From positions 1 through 64,000 of the forward strand of contig JABVXV010000193.1 in NCBI GenBank assembly GCA_013365325.1: 64,000 nucleotides of DNA, given 5' to 3'. Within the stretch, counting starts at the first letter, position 1, and each line of letters begins with the position of its first letter. The notes below the pieces were generated by a model, which had not been told where the DNA came from, searched no databases, and worked only from the letters and a program-made list of their open reading frames with translations. This DNA comes from Dipetalonema caudispina (Eukaryota; Nematoda; Chromadorea; Rhabditida; Onchocercidae). The translations under genes and the position numbers were made by a program. Shown here piece by piece: positions 14,218 through 27,300 of this stretch.

Positions 14218-15470
14218 TTGACATAGTTTTAGTTTTGTTTCAATTTCTAATTTGAAATTTTTGCTGACGAATATATAACTTCGTATTTTTTGATCGAAAC
14301 AAGGATAAGTAATAGCTCATGTTTTAAAGTTACTTATGATTAAAGCTTCCCTCACATTTTCTTGTTTTATTCATGTGCATATTCTTTCATTTTTCTGCAA
14401 ATTTTGAATGTTTTTATTCTTTCAGAGTTGTTTATATGTATTACTGACTTCCTTTTTTAAATTAAAAAACGACTGAACTTATTAGCATTTAACGCTACGT
14501 ATTTCGGAGACGTTATACATTTACAGATTTGATGAATTTCGGACTTTAGTGAATTTAAATTTTCGCTTTGCATTGGAATGCCAGAATGTAACTGCTTTAA
14601 GTTTCTGTTTCCCTCTTTATGCTGTTACTATCACTGTGATATTCTTTTCGCATATTTCGAATTATACGATCTTCTTTTTTGTTTTCTTTATCCTGTTTTC
14701 GAATTTTCTTTCTAATTTGAACCTCAAATCCGTAAATTGTTTATCATTTGCGGTGTATGAATCTTTGTCAAGTTTAGTACGTCAAAACATCATTGCTCTA
14801 ATCTATATTCATTTGATATCCATTTTGTGATATGTATTCGTTTCTGTCAATTGTATACAATGTCTATTTTTAGTAATCCATTTCAATTCTTTAATTGTAA
14901 AAGATTTGGTTTTTATTTAGTGTCAGTTTGAAACTTCGCGGATTGTGTTTCTATCCTGGTATTCATTTTTGCTTGGTATTTATTTGTCTCATTGTATTAA
15001 ATTTAATATATAAAAGTAACTTTTTATGTCTTAATCTTTTTAACACAGCATTTTCGGTGGAAATAAATCCAGAAAGAGTTATTTGACAGATACTTTCTTC
15101 CTTATAATATTGAGCATATTAGGATTTGTTTGAGCTACTCAAACCAGGTTTAGGTAAGTACTTGATCCAAACCAAAAAACTGCTCCGTGTAATTATTGCA
15201 CATTGTGGAAGAAAGCTATTTTGCTTTGTGAAGGTATTTTACTTGTGGAGCAATTAGTAGGAATAGTTGCAAATTAAGCTTATTCCATAAGCAAACATCG
15301 ATATTCGTTAATTTTTGATAGCTAAGGCATTAAGTCTAGACATTCTTTCCCGTTATGTTTTTGATGCGCAAAGTTATGAAAATGTTTGCTTCTTTTGTTT
15401 AATATATGAGGAAGTTATGTGACATCAAATTGAGGGGCCGATCTATATCACTTATAAAAACGAGAGCAGT
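14218..15470. other. Intergenic region between PLD and PRRC1
   Basis: About 1.25 kb between the PLD stop and the PRRC1 leader acceptor, very T-rich on the plus strand. An open frame at 14549-14830 encodes only a hydrophobic, low-complexity stretch. I see no convincing gene. Confidence 0.6.
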
Positions 15471-15477
15471 TTTACAG
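15471..15477 (+). other. Probable spliced-leader acceptor of PRRC1-like gene
   Basis: TTTACAG lies 32 bases before the start codon at 15510, with no upstream exon visible. This is inferred from position and sequence. Confidence 0.45.
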
Positions 15478-15509
15478 TTTGAAGGGCCACTTTATGTAAA
15501 AGAATCAAA

Positions 15510-18500
15510 ATGGGTTCAACTCCTGGTGGATCGGAAGGTTGGTAATTGCATTATATCCTCAACATCTTCAAATTGAGAAAGGTTATGTAGTACTTGAAAT
15601 TTCTGGAAATAGAATTGGTCAGTTCATGACCACTACAAAGCTTTGTTGTGTTCAAAGTTTTGTTCCTAAGGATATAGGAAGCTTGTTTAACAGATCTTAG
15701 TCCTGAGACCTTATAGAAGTTCCATCGATTCTTTCACTTGCAACCTATATAGGGATTATCAATTCCTGGAAACATTATGATATATTTAAGACCTTCAAAT
15801 GTTCTTCTTTTAGATTCCCTGCTTATCGACTAGAATAAGCCAGTGAAAGAAAGATCAGTAATGGGTATTATTTCTGGATCTGACAAGGGTTTGGACGAAT
15901 CTTTCCTTGTAGTTTTAAAAGATGTTAACTCGATTGGGACTTCCAAATGTTACACTAAAGGAAGTTGTCATAAGTGCCTTAATCATTTCAGGTAATTTTC
16001 CGCCACCACCGGTTGAATTACCATCATTCTACATGCAACAAAAACAAACAACATTTACTCCACCGGTACCACCACAACTACATCCTCCATTAGAGCCTCT
16101 TGCAACAACCCTTCCTTGTACCATGACAAATCCCGAAACACCATCGATGACGTCCCCACCTCTTCCTCCGTCTGCCTTTCCTTTTCCACCCTCTACCTTT
16201 ACACTGCCATCTACACAGCTCTTAACATCATCAACATCGATGGTTCCGCCATCTCCTCCTTACTCCCTAATGTCATCCTCTACGGTACCCGCTGTGGAAC
16301 AATCTCCAGTGGTAGATCCACCAGAGAGTCATGCTGCTGCTACTGCTACAGATATACCGATAACTGTTAACCAAACAATATCTTCAACACCAATACCGCC
16401 ACCGATAGTCACATCATCTGTGCAAATGATGATTCCAATGAATGGACAGGAAACGGAACAAACAGTATCAAAAATAAATGATGAATCGAAAAGGATGGGT
16501 ATGTTGCATTGGTTTCAACAAACTGTGCAGCAGTCAGAATTCTTATCCAAAATGGCTAACAAAGCTAAGGTTTGTTGATATTGCTGGAAATGAAGACTAA
16601 AACGAAATATAAATGTAATGGAGAAATCAAGCCTGAGCACAAAGGATATAATTTTGAAGATCTTATTAAGATAAGATTGGTCAAGGTACGACCACGGTAA
16701 AATTTGTCATTAATAGATATGCAAGGCTGTGAGTAATTCATTCTGTTAAGAATTTGTTAAGAATGCTAGAAGCAATTCGTGTTATTCTTTGTGTTTGCTT
16801 TGAACTGTTTCTTTCAACCTTATCCGACTATTTACTACTACCCTTATGCCTACTTGTTCTTGTTGAATTTGATGGGATGATATTAAATTGAACTGAATGA
16901 AAATGATAAAATTTCAGGTAGGTATGGATTCGGTATTAACAGCACTGGATCCTGGGATGCGAGATTTCCTGAATGGTAGCGATGTTCTGCATGCTGTTAT
17001 ATTATGTTATGCTAGTAACCAGATTATCGAAGTTGTTAGACATAGCCTGCGTCAGACATTTAGTGAAATAATATTTAACGAAATATCAACAGAACCAGAA
17101 TTTACTACTATTCAGATTGTTGGATATAATGCAGCTTGGAAGGTTAGTCATCAATATCGATGTTAAATTCCGAGCTATTCTGTGTTTATCTGGTCAAGGA
17201 TTAAATAAATTAGTTAAGATGAATAAGAAATCTGTAGATGATTAGGTAAGAATCATACACTGGAGTTTTGCATCTTATCGAACCTTTTACTAGCTTAGTT
17301 ATCGTATTATCACTTAGATTAATGCAATTGTTTAGAAAAAATGTTTACTTCCTTTCTGCTTACAGTAGTGAGCGACTAGGCATCTATACAACATGCTTAT
17401 ATTTCTTCCTTCCTTATTTATGTACTTGCTTTTTATTTACTCATTAATTAATAACTTACATACATTAATAATTTCTTATTTACTAGTTTGAAAAGGATAT
17501 TTGCATTTTGCAGAAAGTGAAAGAACGTTTAGCCAATATAAGAAACAACAATAATGTTAACCCGGAGACAACTATTTTCATTATACAGCCATTTTTATAT
17601 CAAGTCGAGGATTGTTGGTTTGATACTGCTCTAGTACTAGCTCAGGTTTGTTACTTTTCTCTTTTTAAATCTCGATTAGGTGAGAATACTGTTTAGATAT
17701 GAATTTTCATGTTTTTTTATCTCTAGCTATTCTCTTCATAAGTTAAAAACGAATTTTTCGTGAAGTTTTATTTACAGGTAAATTGGCTTTATTCAAATTT
17801 TGCTAGCTTCTTATTTTAATACTAATTCTTTAAAACGGACTTTTCTAAAGTAAATGTTTTATTACAGAAAGGAGACGTTGAAGTTAGCGTGTTTATACAG
17901 GCAACACAGGTTGATGCTGACGTAATTGCTACGCTTCAGGTATTGTTGGAAGTTTTACAATATTTGAATTGTTGACCGTGCTAATTCCTTTGCTCTTCTT
18001 TTATTAATTTTCAATCTAACAGTTCGTGTGTTACGTTAAATTCCTGTCGATTATAGTGGTAAAGCTTTCATTTCATATTTTAAATACTATCAAATACTTT
18101 CGGTGTAATATCCGTAACATGAAATATGTGATAATGATTACAGCATTTCTTGCATTTGCAGTGACAGGAAGGGTATATTTTGGGATCCGCAGCTTTTTTC
18201 AATAAGTTTTTCTTCGTCTTTTGGCTAAAAGGGAGACAATGAACCAAGAATTAGCAGACTCAACTCTCATTGTCTATTTGTTTAATTATTTCCATGTAGC
18301 TTTAGGAAACACATTTAACTTTTTGCAGAAACATACACCAAAAGGATACGGAAATGATGCATTTGCCACTACAGTTGGTTATGCATATGCGGAATTATAT
18401 GGTGGTGATCCGGACGACTGGCAAAGAACTCTTCTTTCATTTTCCTCTACTGAACTCTATCGCGCAGCATCTATTGCGCTTGCAACAAATTTGAAGCGAA

Positions 18501-18535
18501 TTTTATCAATGAAGAATTCCTTCAAATCCCAATGA
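15510..18535 (+). CDS. PRRC1: PRRC1-like protein (proline-rich and coiled-coil 1)
   Basis: Exons: 15510-15537, 15992-16569, 16918-17142, 17514-17645, 17868-17939, 18329-18535. They join in phase to 413 aa. The first exon ([10 protein letters not shown]) is tiny, and the next encodes a proline/threonine/serine-rich N-terminal half. From exon 3 the protein matches the conserved C-terminal PRRC1 domain: [14 protein letters not shown], then a segment on binding or recognising a nucleotide-like ligand (related to the ITPase/NTPase fold), and a C-terminus containing [12 protein letters not shown] and [12 protein letters not shown]. In animals PRRC1 associates with the early secretory pathway and is linked to protein kinase A regulation; that is family knowledge, not visible here. 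An in-frame ATG at 15922 lies in intron 1, just upstream of the exon 2 acceptor, and is not the chosen start because exon 1 joins in phase to give the expected proline-rich N-terminus. Confidence 0.88.
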
Positions 18536-20320
18536 TATTTTAGGATTTCATAGGGACTGTGATTTAATTTCTGTTAATTGGGCAAAAAATTAGGCTCTAT
18601 TTCATATAGCTCTTCCAGTGTTTTACAATGTGGATCAATTATATCGCTGTGATTTGTTTAATTTTGCACTTTAGTAGTCAGATAATATTGATACTTTCCT
18701 GTTTATAAATAATCCTCAAATTAGAGTTCAAAACTTGGCAAGATTTCTGCAATTTGAAAAGTTTAGAAATTCATATCTAAGAATGATGGCTAAAATGTTG
18801 CATTTTGCATTGATTGCCCTGTTAAAATACGAAATTTTTAAATGTTAGCAAAGATTTTTCGGCTGTTGAAATCACATACAATCTCACCCTATAATATCTG
18901 TTTCATCATTCTAGCAAGATCATATTTTTCCTAGAAGGAAAATATCACGAAGTAATGAAATGTGGCTATTCTCCCCAAATAAAACATTTTATAATAAGAA
19001 ATTGCCTGGCAAAAGCTTGTTTTGTAATAATAGAAGCATTCCAGTCTTCTAGATAAAGCACGAATAAAATGAAATGTGAACCATTATTACCACGTTCGGG
19101 TCGACAATTTTATTCGGGTTGGTTTAATCCAGAACGAAAACGACATTATAATGCACATATGTCATCTGCAATTATCTCAATTAATCACCTCAATTTTATC
19201 CGTTTATGAAGCATTCCAGTTTTCTAGATAAAATTGCGAAAATAGGCGGATTCGAATCAAACATCCATTTTCATTTAAGGCTTTGATTAAAGCAGAAATT
19301 TGGATGTCAAAAATGAAATTACAAATATTGAACATTACCATCTGCGGTGGTAGATATTTTGGATGTTTTGTGAGGAAAAAATTCTCATTTTTTCTTTTTC
19401 CTAAATGTGAATTAATTTGCGATGCAACCATAATTATTATTCCATTTAGATGAACAAAAAATGAAAAATTTTTATATGCAATAAACATTCTCACGATCAT
19501 ATTTAAAACTCAATTTCCTTTTAATCTTTTCCAATTTCATTCCCTGCATCTATTTAAATCTATTGCATTTTCCTGGCTTTTTCCAATCTTTCGAATTTTT
19601 ATGGTACCATTGAATTTATGAAATCATCGGATAGCTTGTTGGATAGATCAATTGATTAAATGAAATGATTTAATTAAGCAAGACTAGTTCGCATCATTTC
19701 CTTCCAAAATTACCCATTATATTTGGACATGTGTAGTTTTATGACCTTAATCGGTTATAAACTTTTGATAAGTATATCTGAGAGTATGCCGTAATAATCC
19801 TGTTTGATGACTGTTTTCTTTTTGCTGCTTTTCTTTAATGATTAATATTTTAGTTTTCGCTATCTTTATGAGATTTGGAAGTCCGATTTATCGATTTTTT
19901 TTTTTGAACATCAAATTATTTTAAACTATTTCAACTATCAAACTTCAAACTGAAATTTATTTCACAAACTATTTTGAGATTTACTGTGAATTTCACCTTT
20001 CTATTGATTTTCTTGCAACATGTTGTTTCCTTTTTGGATAAATTGAGCAAATCTTGATTGTGCATCATTTACTGTATTTATGGTATGACTATTCTTGTAT
20101 CAAAATCCAGCTAGCATCAATCTCATATCAGAATCAATCCAGAATTCTATCAATTTCTGGACAATATGAACTGCTTCACTGTTTATTCTAATCTTTTCAA
20201 TGGTTGCGTGGTACTATTCAAAAGATCACTCTTTAATCCTGCATTGTCAAATAAACGGCATCTTATCAGTTCGTTCTGTCTTGTCGCTGTCATCTCTTAC
20301 CTTCCAATAAGTTACTTTCA
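18536..20320. other. Intergenic region between PRRC1 and the bHLH-PAS gene
   Basis: About 1.8 kb of AT-rich DNA, presumably the PRRC1 3' end and the promoter of the bHLH-PAS gene. It contains a short direct repeat, GAAGCATTCCAGTYTTCTAG (Y marks the variable base), seen near 19032 and 19208. No gene is supported. Confidence 0.55.
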
Positions 20321-20323
20321 AGG

Positions 20324-23300
20324 ATGAGTGCTCGAAATCGGCGTGATTTGGAAAACAGAGAATTGGAATCATTAGCACAGTGTTTACCGCTTGCTGCTGC
20401 TATAACGTTTCAGCTTGATAAGGTGGGAATAGAAATAATATAAATTGGATAATATTCATAATATGAAATGGAACATATTGATTAATAATATCCTTTATAG
20501 TATACAATGCAAAATTTTCGATATCGATTCAATAGATATTGAAATAATTCACTTATGGAAATATTTGAAAATGATGGATAAATTTCGTACTTAATAAAAG
20601 ATCAAAAATTGATGTGACTTTTTTTGAAATGCAATGAATATGTGAATGAAAGTTGTGAAATTATTTGAATGAGTTTTTGAATTTCATTACTTTAAAGGCA
20701 TCAATTGTTCGTTTAACATCCGCATATTTGGCATTACGAAATGTATTTCCACCACGAAATAGCAGTAATGGACAGATTGAAACAATGGCAATAGGCTCAT
20801 TTTTACTTCAAACTTTAGATGGTTTTGTACTCATTCTTGATGCTGCTGGTAAAATGATGTATGTTTCGGAGACTGCTTCTGTCCACTTAGGACTTTCACA
20901 GGTATATATTTATGTAATCAATGTCGAAGAACGAAAAATGGTTAATTAAAATTTAGTGTTTTCTAGTTTGAGATCCGGTAAAATTCATGAAATTTATCTC
21001 TTACACTACCAATTATAATAAGCAAAAGATAGCAGAAAAATATTCGGATACCGAAAAAAACTTCCAAAGTATAAAACAATTCTGCATAACAGTCTAAGAT
21101 ACTATTACATGAGGTTGATTGAGACTTCTTGGCTCACAATACTAAATATTAAAGCATATATTATAGTCTATTTTTGTTGGTTTGAAATGTCATTAAATCG
21201 TATTCGAATTATTTTTATAATTACGTAATGAAAGATATATAAATAAATCAATTTAGTCTTTGTAGTTCTAAAATCCATAACAATAACCATTAGTAAATTA
21301 TTTAATTATTAATATTGATTAAAATTTACAAACTTCAGCCATTTTTAACTAATGAAAAACCCAAATTTCAAAGCTTGAAGCTTTTGAAAACCCAAAATTT
21401 CACGCTTTTTTTCCTTTTTTTAAAGGTGGAATTAATTGGTTCATCGATCTTCGATTTTCTTCATCGTGATGATGAACCGGAATTACGATATATCCTATCC
21501 AATACCGATTTCAATTGTACTACTCAATTTACCACCAACAACAATAACAATAACAATCAATCGTATAATGATGAAATCGAGCGCATGTTTTTCATCCGGT
21601 TAAAATGTGTCTTGCCCAAACGAAATGCTGGAATTATTTATAACGGATATAAGGTTTTCGGGAAATTCTTTTGGATTAATTTAAGAAATTAATTCATGTC
21701 TCTTTCATTAATTGCTAGATTAAAATTACAATGTTTTATTAAATTTCGAGCCAATTTACTATATGTGTGGTTAACTTGAAAATATTAATATATTCTAGAA
21801 TAAGTAAGTTATCACATTGGAGTTAAGTTCTGAAATAATCTTTTAAATCGCTTTAAATTGTCATTACTTTCTTATAGGTGTGCAATAAAGAATAAAAATA
21901 CACACATCATCCGGCTTCTAAAAATTAGTCAATTCATTCAAGCTGAATAAGCTATCATTCATATTCCATTATTTTTGGAATCTCATCAGCTTTCATTCGT
22001 GTCACAATAATTAGTCGATATGAATTACAATTGCGTCGATGATTTTTGCAGCATCATTTGCAGACAATCAGTTGTTGGGGTTATTCGAAAATCTGTCATG
22101 ACGGAGAAAGGATAACAAATATGGGCTTATTAGCCGTTGGATATATGCTTACAAGAAGCGGTATTACCGAATTAAAACTCTCCTCATCAACATTCATGTT
22201 TCGAGCTCGTCTTGACTTGAATATTATTTTTGTTGATTCAAGGTTACTGTGTTGATTTTTCTGAATTAACAATGTTGCAAAACAATCTCTTTCAAATTTC
22301 CTTTTTACAGAAGCTTCTAGTCAACATTTAAACTCATTATTCTAAATTCAAGTCTTATTTTTGTTCATTTTTTCAAGAGTAACAGCACTCACTGGTTTTG
22401 GTGCTTCTTCTCTCCTCGACACATCCTTATATCAAATGGTACTTCTGGAAGATGCACATACCATCGAAAAGGCTCATAAGATTCGTATGAATCAAACTTG
22501 AATTCAAATTATTCGTATTACGTTTATATTTACGGCTACATCTTTTTTGTTTTCGGATACTACGCAAATTTGAACCATCTGAGCGGTTCCACGATAGAAT
22601 CCTTAGATTATTCGTATTGTAGTACCATATGATACGTGCTATATCAACTTTTAAAGATCCATGCACGGAACTACTCGATATACTTATTTGCAAGAATTAC
22701 GTATGAACTTATTAACTTCTCATTTAGTATCATCTGCTGTAACTCACCATCCTTAAAAAAAGATATAGTAACATTTAAAGATATCGGATGATGTGATGTT
22801 CATTTAGAGCAAATGTAAAGTAATTAAAGTAGATAAAAATATGATACCTGCTAGCTGTAACTAATACAAAAGTATTTGCTACAATTTGTCAAATTTCCAG
22901 TATTGCACAAGAATCAATCAACAACGGGATATTACCGGTTATTACACCGTATACGGGGATACGTTTGGGCCCAAAGTCAATTTTGCATAGTACCAATGTT
23001 GCGCGCAACTGTCACACACTGCATTGTAGCTGTGACCGAAATTTTTAGGTAATTACTTCATTATCTTAGCACAAAAATGAAAATCCAGCACTCGTTGTAT
23101 TTTAGTGGCCTACCGAATAAGAGTTTGTAGTAAAAGGAAGTTCATGAAAAGAAAGGATCACTTCATCAGTTTCTAATAAAAATGCAACAATGTCATACCT
23201 TTATTGCTTCTTTGACAACATACCTACAGGTACTTCATGCCGTGCATTCGAAACATAACTAAACTTTGCATATATGTTAAGATTGCCACAGTTACCTGTT

Positions 23301-23516
23301 GGTATGGTATTTTCATCCAGTCAAGATCGCTCTTTGGACTATATTAATTGCAGCAAAACAGAAGGCGATATGACATTGGCGATCATACAGCTCGATGCTG
23401 AAGAAGACGCTCCTGGAAGTACACTTGGAGAATACTCAAATCTTTTCTATAAAGGTGCACCAGCTTCAGCCCCCCTTTATTTGGATTACAATACGCATAT
23501 GTTACCAGACAAATAA
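20324..23516 (+). CDS. hlh-34: bHLH-PAS transcription factor, SIM/NPAS1/3 type
   Basis: Exons: 20324-20422, 20698-20901, 21426-21653, 22052-22242, 22378-22484, 22901-23048, 23282-23516. All phases agree, giving 403 aa. The bHLH occupies residues 1-55: [10 protein letters not shown] is the basic part, [20 protein letters not shown] the helix 1-loop-helix 2, followed by [13 protein letters not shown] follows ([43 protein letters not shown]) and PAS-B spans exons 4-6 ([53 protein letters not shown]). SIM/NPAS/HIF family factors act in the nucleus as dimers with ARNT (AHA-1 in C. elegans). The helix sequence fits SIM/NPAS1/3 and HIF better than AHR or NPAS4, hence the hlh-34 symbol. Oddities: the basic region starts abruptly at the first Met, so an upstream exon is possible, and PAS-A carries a seven-Asn run. 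Confidence 0.88.
21535..21562 (+). repeat. AAC/AAT repeat coding for poly-asparagine
   Basis: A short AAC/AAT codon run inside exon 3 of the bHLH-PAS gene encodes seven consecutive Asn then Gln. It falls in a loop of the PAS-A domain. Confidence 0.9.
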
Positions 23517-24388
23517 GAAGCTGAGAGATAATTAAACTGAAGTCGACAATCACTGTGGTACAACTTTTGATAGAAAAACACGAACTAATCGGATTAAAAG
23601 GTGGTCGGTATGAGATCTCGACCGACCTAAGCCATCAGGTTTACAAAGACCTAAAAAACAACCGGGATATTCCGGTCACTGAAAATCTTGATCATAACAA
23701 ATTAATAGAATAACTAGAAAGACTTCTTCGGGATCAGTTATACCGCAGCAAAATTTACAGAAAACAACATGAAGGTCAATCATGGTAGCAGCACGTACAG
23801 GATATACAGTATGGAGGTCGGTTGTGAAATATACAGGGACCAACGTAGAGGTCAATTATGCTACACTAAGATATACAGAGTATACAGTAAGGAGGTCAGT
23901 TATAGCACTGTGAAATATCAGGTAAGAATATGGAAGTCAGTAACATCATAGCGTATGTGGGAAACAGTGCAGACATAAAATATAACTGACCTTCAAATGG
24001 AAGACATTAAGTTGAAATGGATGAAGTCCCAGAATTGAAATCTTCTAAACTCTTAAAATGAGTTCACAAAATCAAAAAAAAATCATATAAACGAATCATA
24101 ACGAATAACTCGGTTAAAATGAAGTTTAAAATAAAGAACAACGTATTAGGTCAAGTCGTTCCAAATCTAAACAGTTAAAACTCCGCAACTGATTAATAAT
24201 GATATGTTATTAAGATAAAATGTACATTTTCCGAAGACAATAAATTACGATATGACACATATCTGTAGAGCAGTTTTAAATACACATAAGTATACTTCGC
24301 TTTTTCATGTTTCATCCAAAGATTACATGAAACACATAACTACCAAACAAGCGAAATCCTGGTTGTTAGACTCTATTAAGTTCGATCA
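23517..24388. other. Convergent intergenic region between bHLH-PAS and NBR1-like genes
   Basis: These roughly 870 bases hold the 3' ends of two converging genes. No gene is supported. The middle (about 23760-23945) is a degenerate tandem array that is listed separately. Confidence 0.6.
23764..23945. repeat. Degenerate short tandem repeat with AGGTCA-like cores
   Basis: Four to five diverged units of about 35-45 bases share the words GGAGGTCRGTTATG and AATATACAG. The AGGTCA/AGGTCG-like core recurs near 23771, 23816, 23850, 23892 and, more diverged, near 23933. Confidence 0.65.
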
Positions 24389-27300
24389 TTACTTCGCCTC
24401 AGAATCGTCCAGAGTGTCCCCGCCATCAATTACTTCATAATCAGATGCTGAAACAGATCCGGAGCTCGTTAATTCCTCCAGTTCTCGGATATCCTAAAAT
24501 TCAGAACGTGTAAACCCTCCTGATTCGTGGACAACCTGAAATTTAAGACTTTTGAACCTTACAACTCGTGCATCCAAATATACATAACTTGCATACTTTT
24601 TCAAGTTAAACACCCTGAAATCACGCAATTAGTTTTCCAAGTCGAATACATTCCTGTTTTAAGACTATTATATTTAGAAAAACGTAACGAAGGATATTAG
24701 TGGACACTAATCAGGTGAAAATACAGTTATGAATAATAGCGAGTAGAAAAAAACAACATACATCAACATTTTGTTCCTCATTCCTGACTGCGGCATAATA
24801 TGAAAACGAATCCAACTCCTGCAATATGTTTACATTTATTTAAATATTTTTGTTACGTATCTGCTTGTAGATATTTAAAAATAATGTAGAGCAAGGAGCA
24901 ATGGTTAGGTGGATCAGTGTGCAAGGAATAACAGACTTAACCCTATCATCTTTTTCAAAGGAATCGAATTTTGATGAGCAATAATCAAAGGCTGGTATTG
25001 CTATGAAACTTCTCATCCAGAAATGATATTTTGAACTGCTATTTACCCTCTTACATCTTTCATTCCAAATGAAGTCGAATTATGTATAATTGATGGAAAA
25101 AAGCAGTAATAGCATACATTAGGAAAGAGAGGCCTTTCGATAGCGAAGTTTTCATCAGTGAATGGATTCACAAAGATTTCAAAGACCAGTCTTGGCCCCT
25201 CCGGAATCGAATCTCTACCGTCTCCAGTCATTTTATGAAGTCGCCAAGTTGCACAGAAATATCCTGTTGAAGCTGCGCATTTCACCCACACAGTGAAATC
25301 GACAATTTGGCCTTTTTCTGGCAAATTCGTTACAATCATCTTTGAACGATATATTTCTAGCGTACCAGGTATCGTCTCATTAATTATCTGAAGTTTAAGT
25401 CAACAAAGAGAATTTAAACTAAACAACTATGACTATTCGTGAACTATTATTACCTAACTAATGGATTAAATAAAAACTAGAGAGTGAGACTCGTGCATAA
25501 GCTTTAAGAAATTCGTATGATTGCTTATAACTAATTTGGAAATTCAGCAATAATCTCGGTTGTCATTAACACGAAACGATTAGGGATTCCAAGAAATCAA
25601 CAATCGAATTCTGGGAAGAGGACACAACTTGAAAAAAGCTTGGAAGCACCTCTGAAATTCCTGTTGGTTCTTGCTTCTCACTACAAGTCATCTAAAAAGC
25701 GCGGAAAACACTAAAATCAAAGGTGGATTGAAAATTAAATTCGAACAGTTATCCTTGGGAAGAAATCAGTAACTAATTCAGACATAAAAATTAGTAACAA
25801 AATTAAAACCAACACTATTTCTTGATATTTTCCATTTATATTCTCTGAAAACTCAGAAAAAATTAGCTAAACATTGAAATATGCAGCTGCAATGTAATAT
25901 GCTATCTCCCTGATGACGAGAATGTGACCAAACTTATTTTGCGAACATTAACCGTCAGTATATATAGCGCTGTCTTCATGATAAGTATACGTCTACAATC
26001 AGTACTACAATACTGTTTGCAAAGCACAAGAATGAGAAAGTTACCGAAACATTTTCCCATCTTTTGCAAGCAAATCGACGAAGAACCCATCGTTTGGAGA
26101 AAATCCCTTCTCCTTCACGTACAGTTTTCACCAGATCAGATGAACTCTAAAACATTTTCTATGAAAGCTATGAATATGATCAAAAGATTAACTCCTCCAA
26201 TGACTAATAAACATAAGTAGGTAATGTAGCAATCATTAAAAATTGCTAGATTTGTATAGAGTGAAGTGGGACCCAAATCTTTTCCCCTGCTCCTTCTGAA
26301 TCTATTTCTGCGACCTTCCACATGCCACTTAAATAAAATCATTATAATGAACTTACAGGATTTTCCCACTTTGTTAACGGCATTGTCTTCCTTTCATAAA
26401 TTGCCTTCACATCCCAAACTGGACTTTCGTCAACTAACTGAAAGACAGCAATATCATCCTCTTCACAAACTACCTTCGACGAACTTTGACTTTCCAGTAA
26501 TGTTGACGATGACGAACCACCAGTAGCATCAGATATATCCGCTGGAAATGCTACATTTTAATAAGAATGAAAAGTCTGAAATTGAAAGTCTCGATAATTT
26601 GTATTAGAGCAGAATGTATGAGAGGTGAGTTATTTATTTATGCGGAGATTAGCATCCACTGTAGTGCACACGTCTTCTATTGGTTTTATATTTTTATATC
26701 AAATAAGGCAAAGCATCAACTCCGTAAAGAAAACATACGAGCCATACTCAATAAGAGTGACATACTGAGAAATTCAACTAATCAATAAAAGAAAAATGGA
26801 TATGGACCATAACCATACTTTGAGTAGATTTTTGTTCACTGCAGCATATTCCATATGCTTTTTGCTCTTCAAGTTCAATCATGAATTTTGCCAATTTATT
26901 AATTACTGGGTGTTGGGCAATTTGTTTGTTCACTTCCTGCTTGACTTCTTTCATAACCTATAACCCACAAACCAAAAAGTGAATCAGAAAAGCTCTGGCT
27001 CTAAATAATATTCAAAACAATCTTGATGAAAATATCAAGATTATCATTACATCCCAGGTAGGAGCGCAACTGCACGTCGGAAAATGCGGACTAGTCATTA
27101 TATCATTTTATTCATTAAAAGGACTGATCTTGCCTAGAATCTTAATTTACTGAACATTTCCTGAAGGAATACTACATTTCATGTTCTTCGCTTCCCCAAA
27201 CTGCTGTCGTTCTCGTAACGTGTCAGATTTGCAAGAGCATGCTCAATAAAACAATATTAATTATTATTAATACGAAAAATCATTAAGCAAATTAATTACC

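Noticed and set aside
14549..14830. 93-codon hydrophobic open frame on the plus strand
   Set aside because: T-rich intergenic DNA naturally reads as Phe/Leu/Ile/Ser. There is no splice context, no domain and no signal-peptide layout that stands out.
15922..15991. Upstream in-frame ATG continuous with PRRC1 exon 2
   Set aside because: It sits in intron 1 directly before a good TTTCAG acceptor. The short exon at 15510 joins in phase and gives the typical N-terminus.
19250..19262. GGATTCGAATC-like word resembling a tRNA B box
   Set aside because: No matching A box, acceptor stem or anticodon arm around it. No tRNA, rRNA or CRISPR array was found anywhere in the window.
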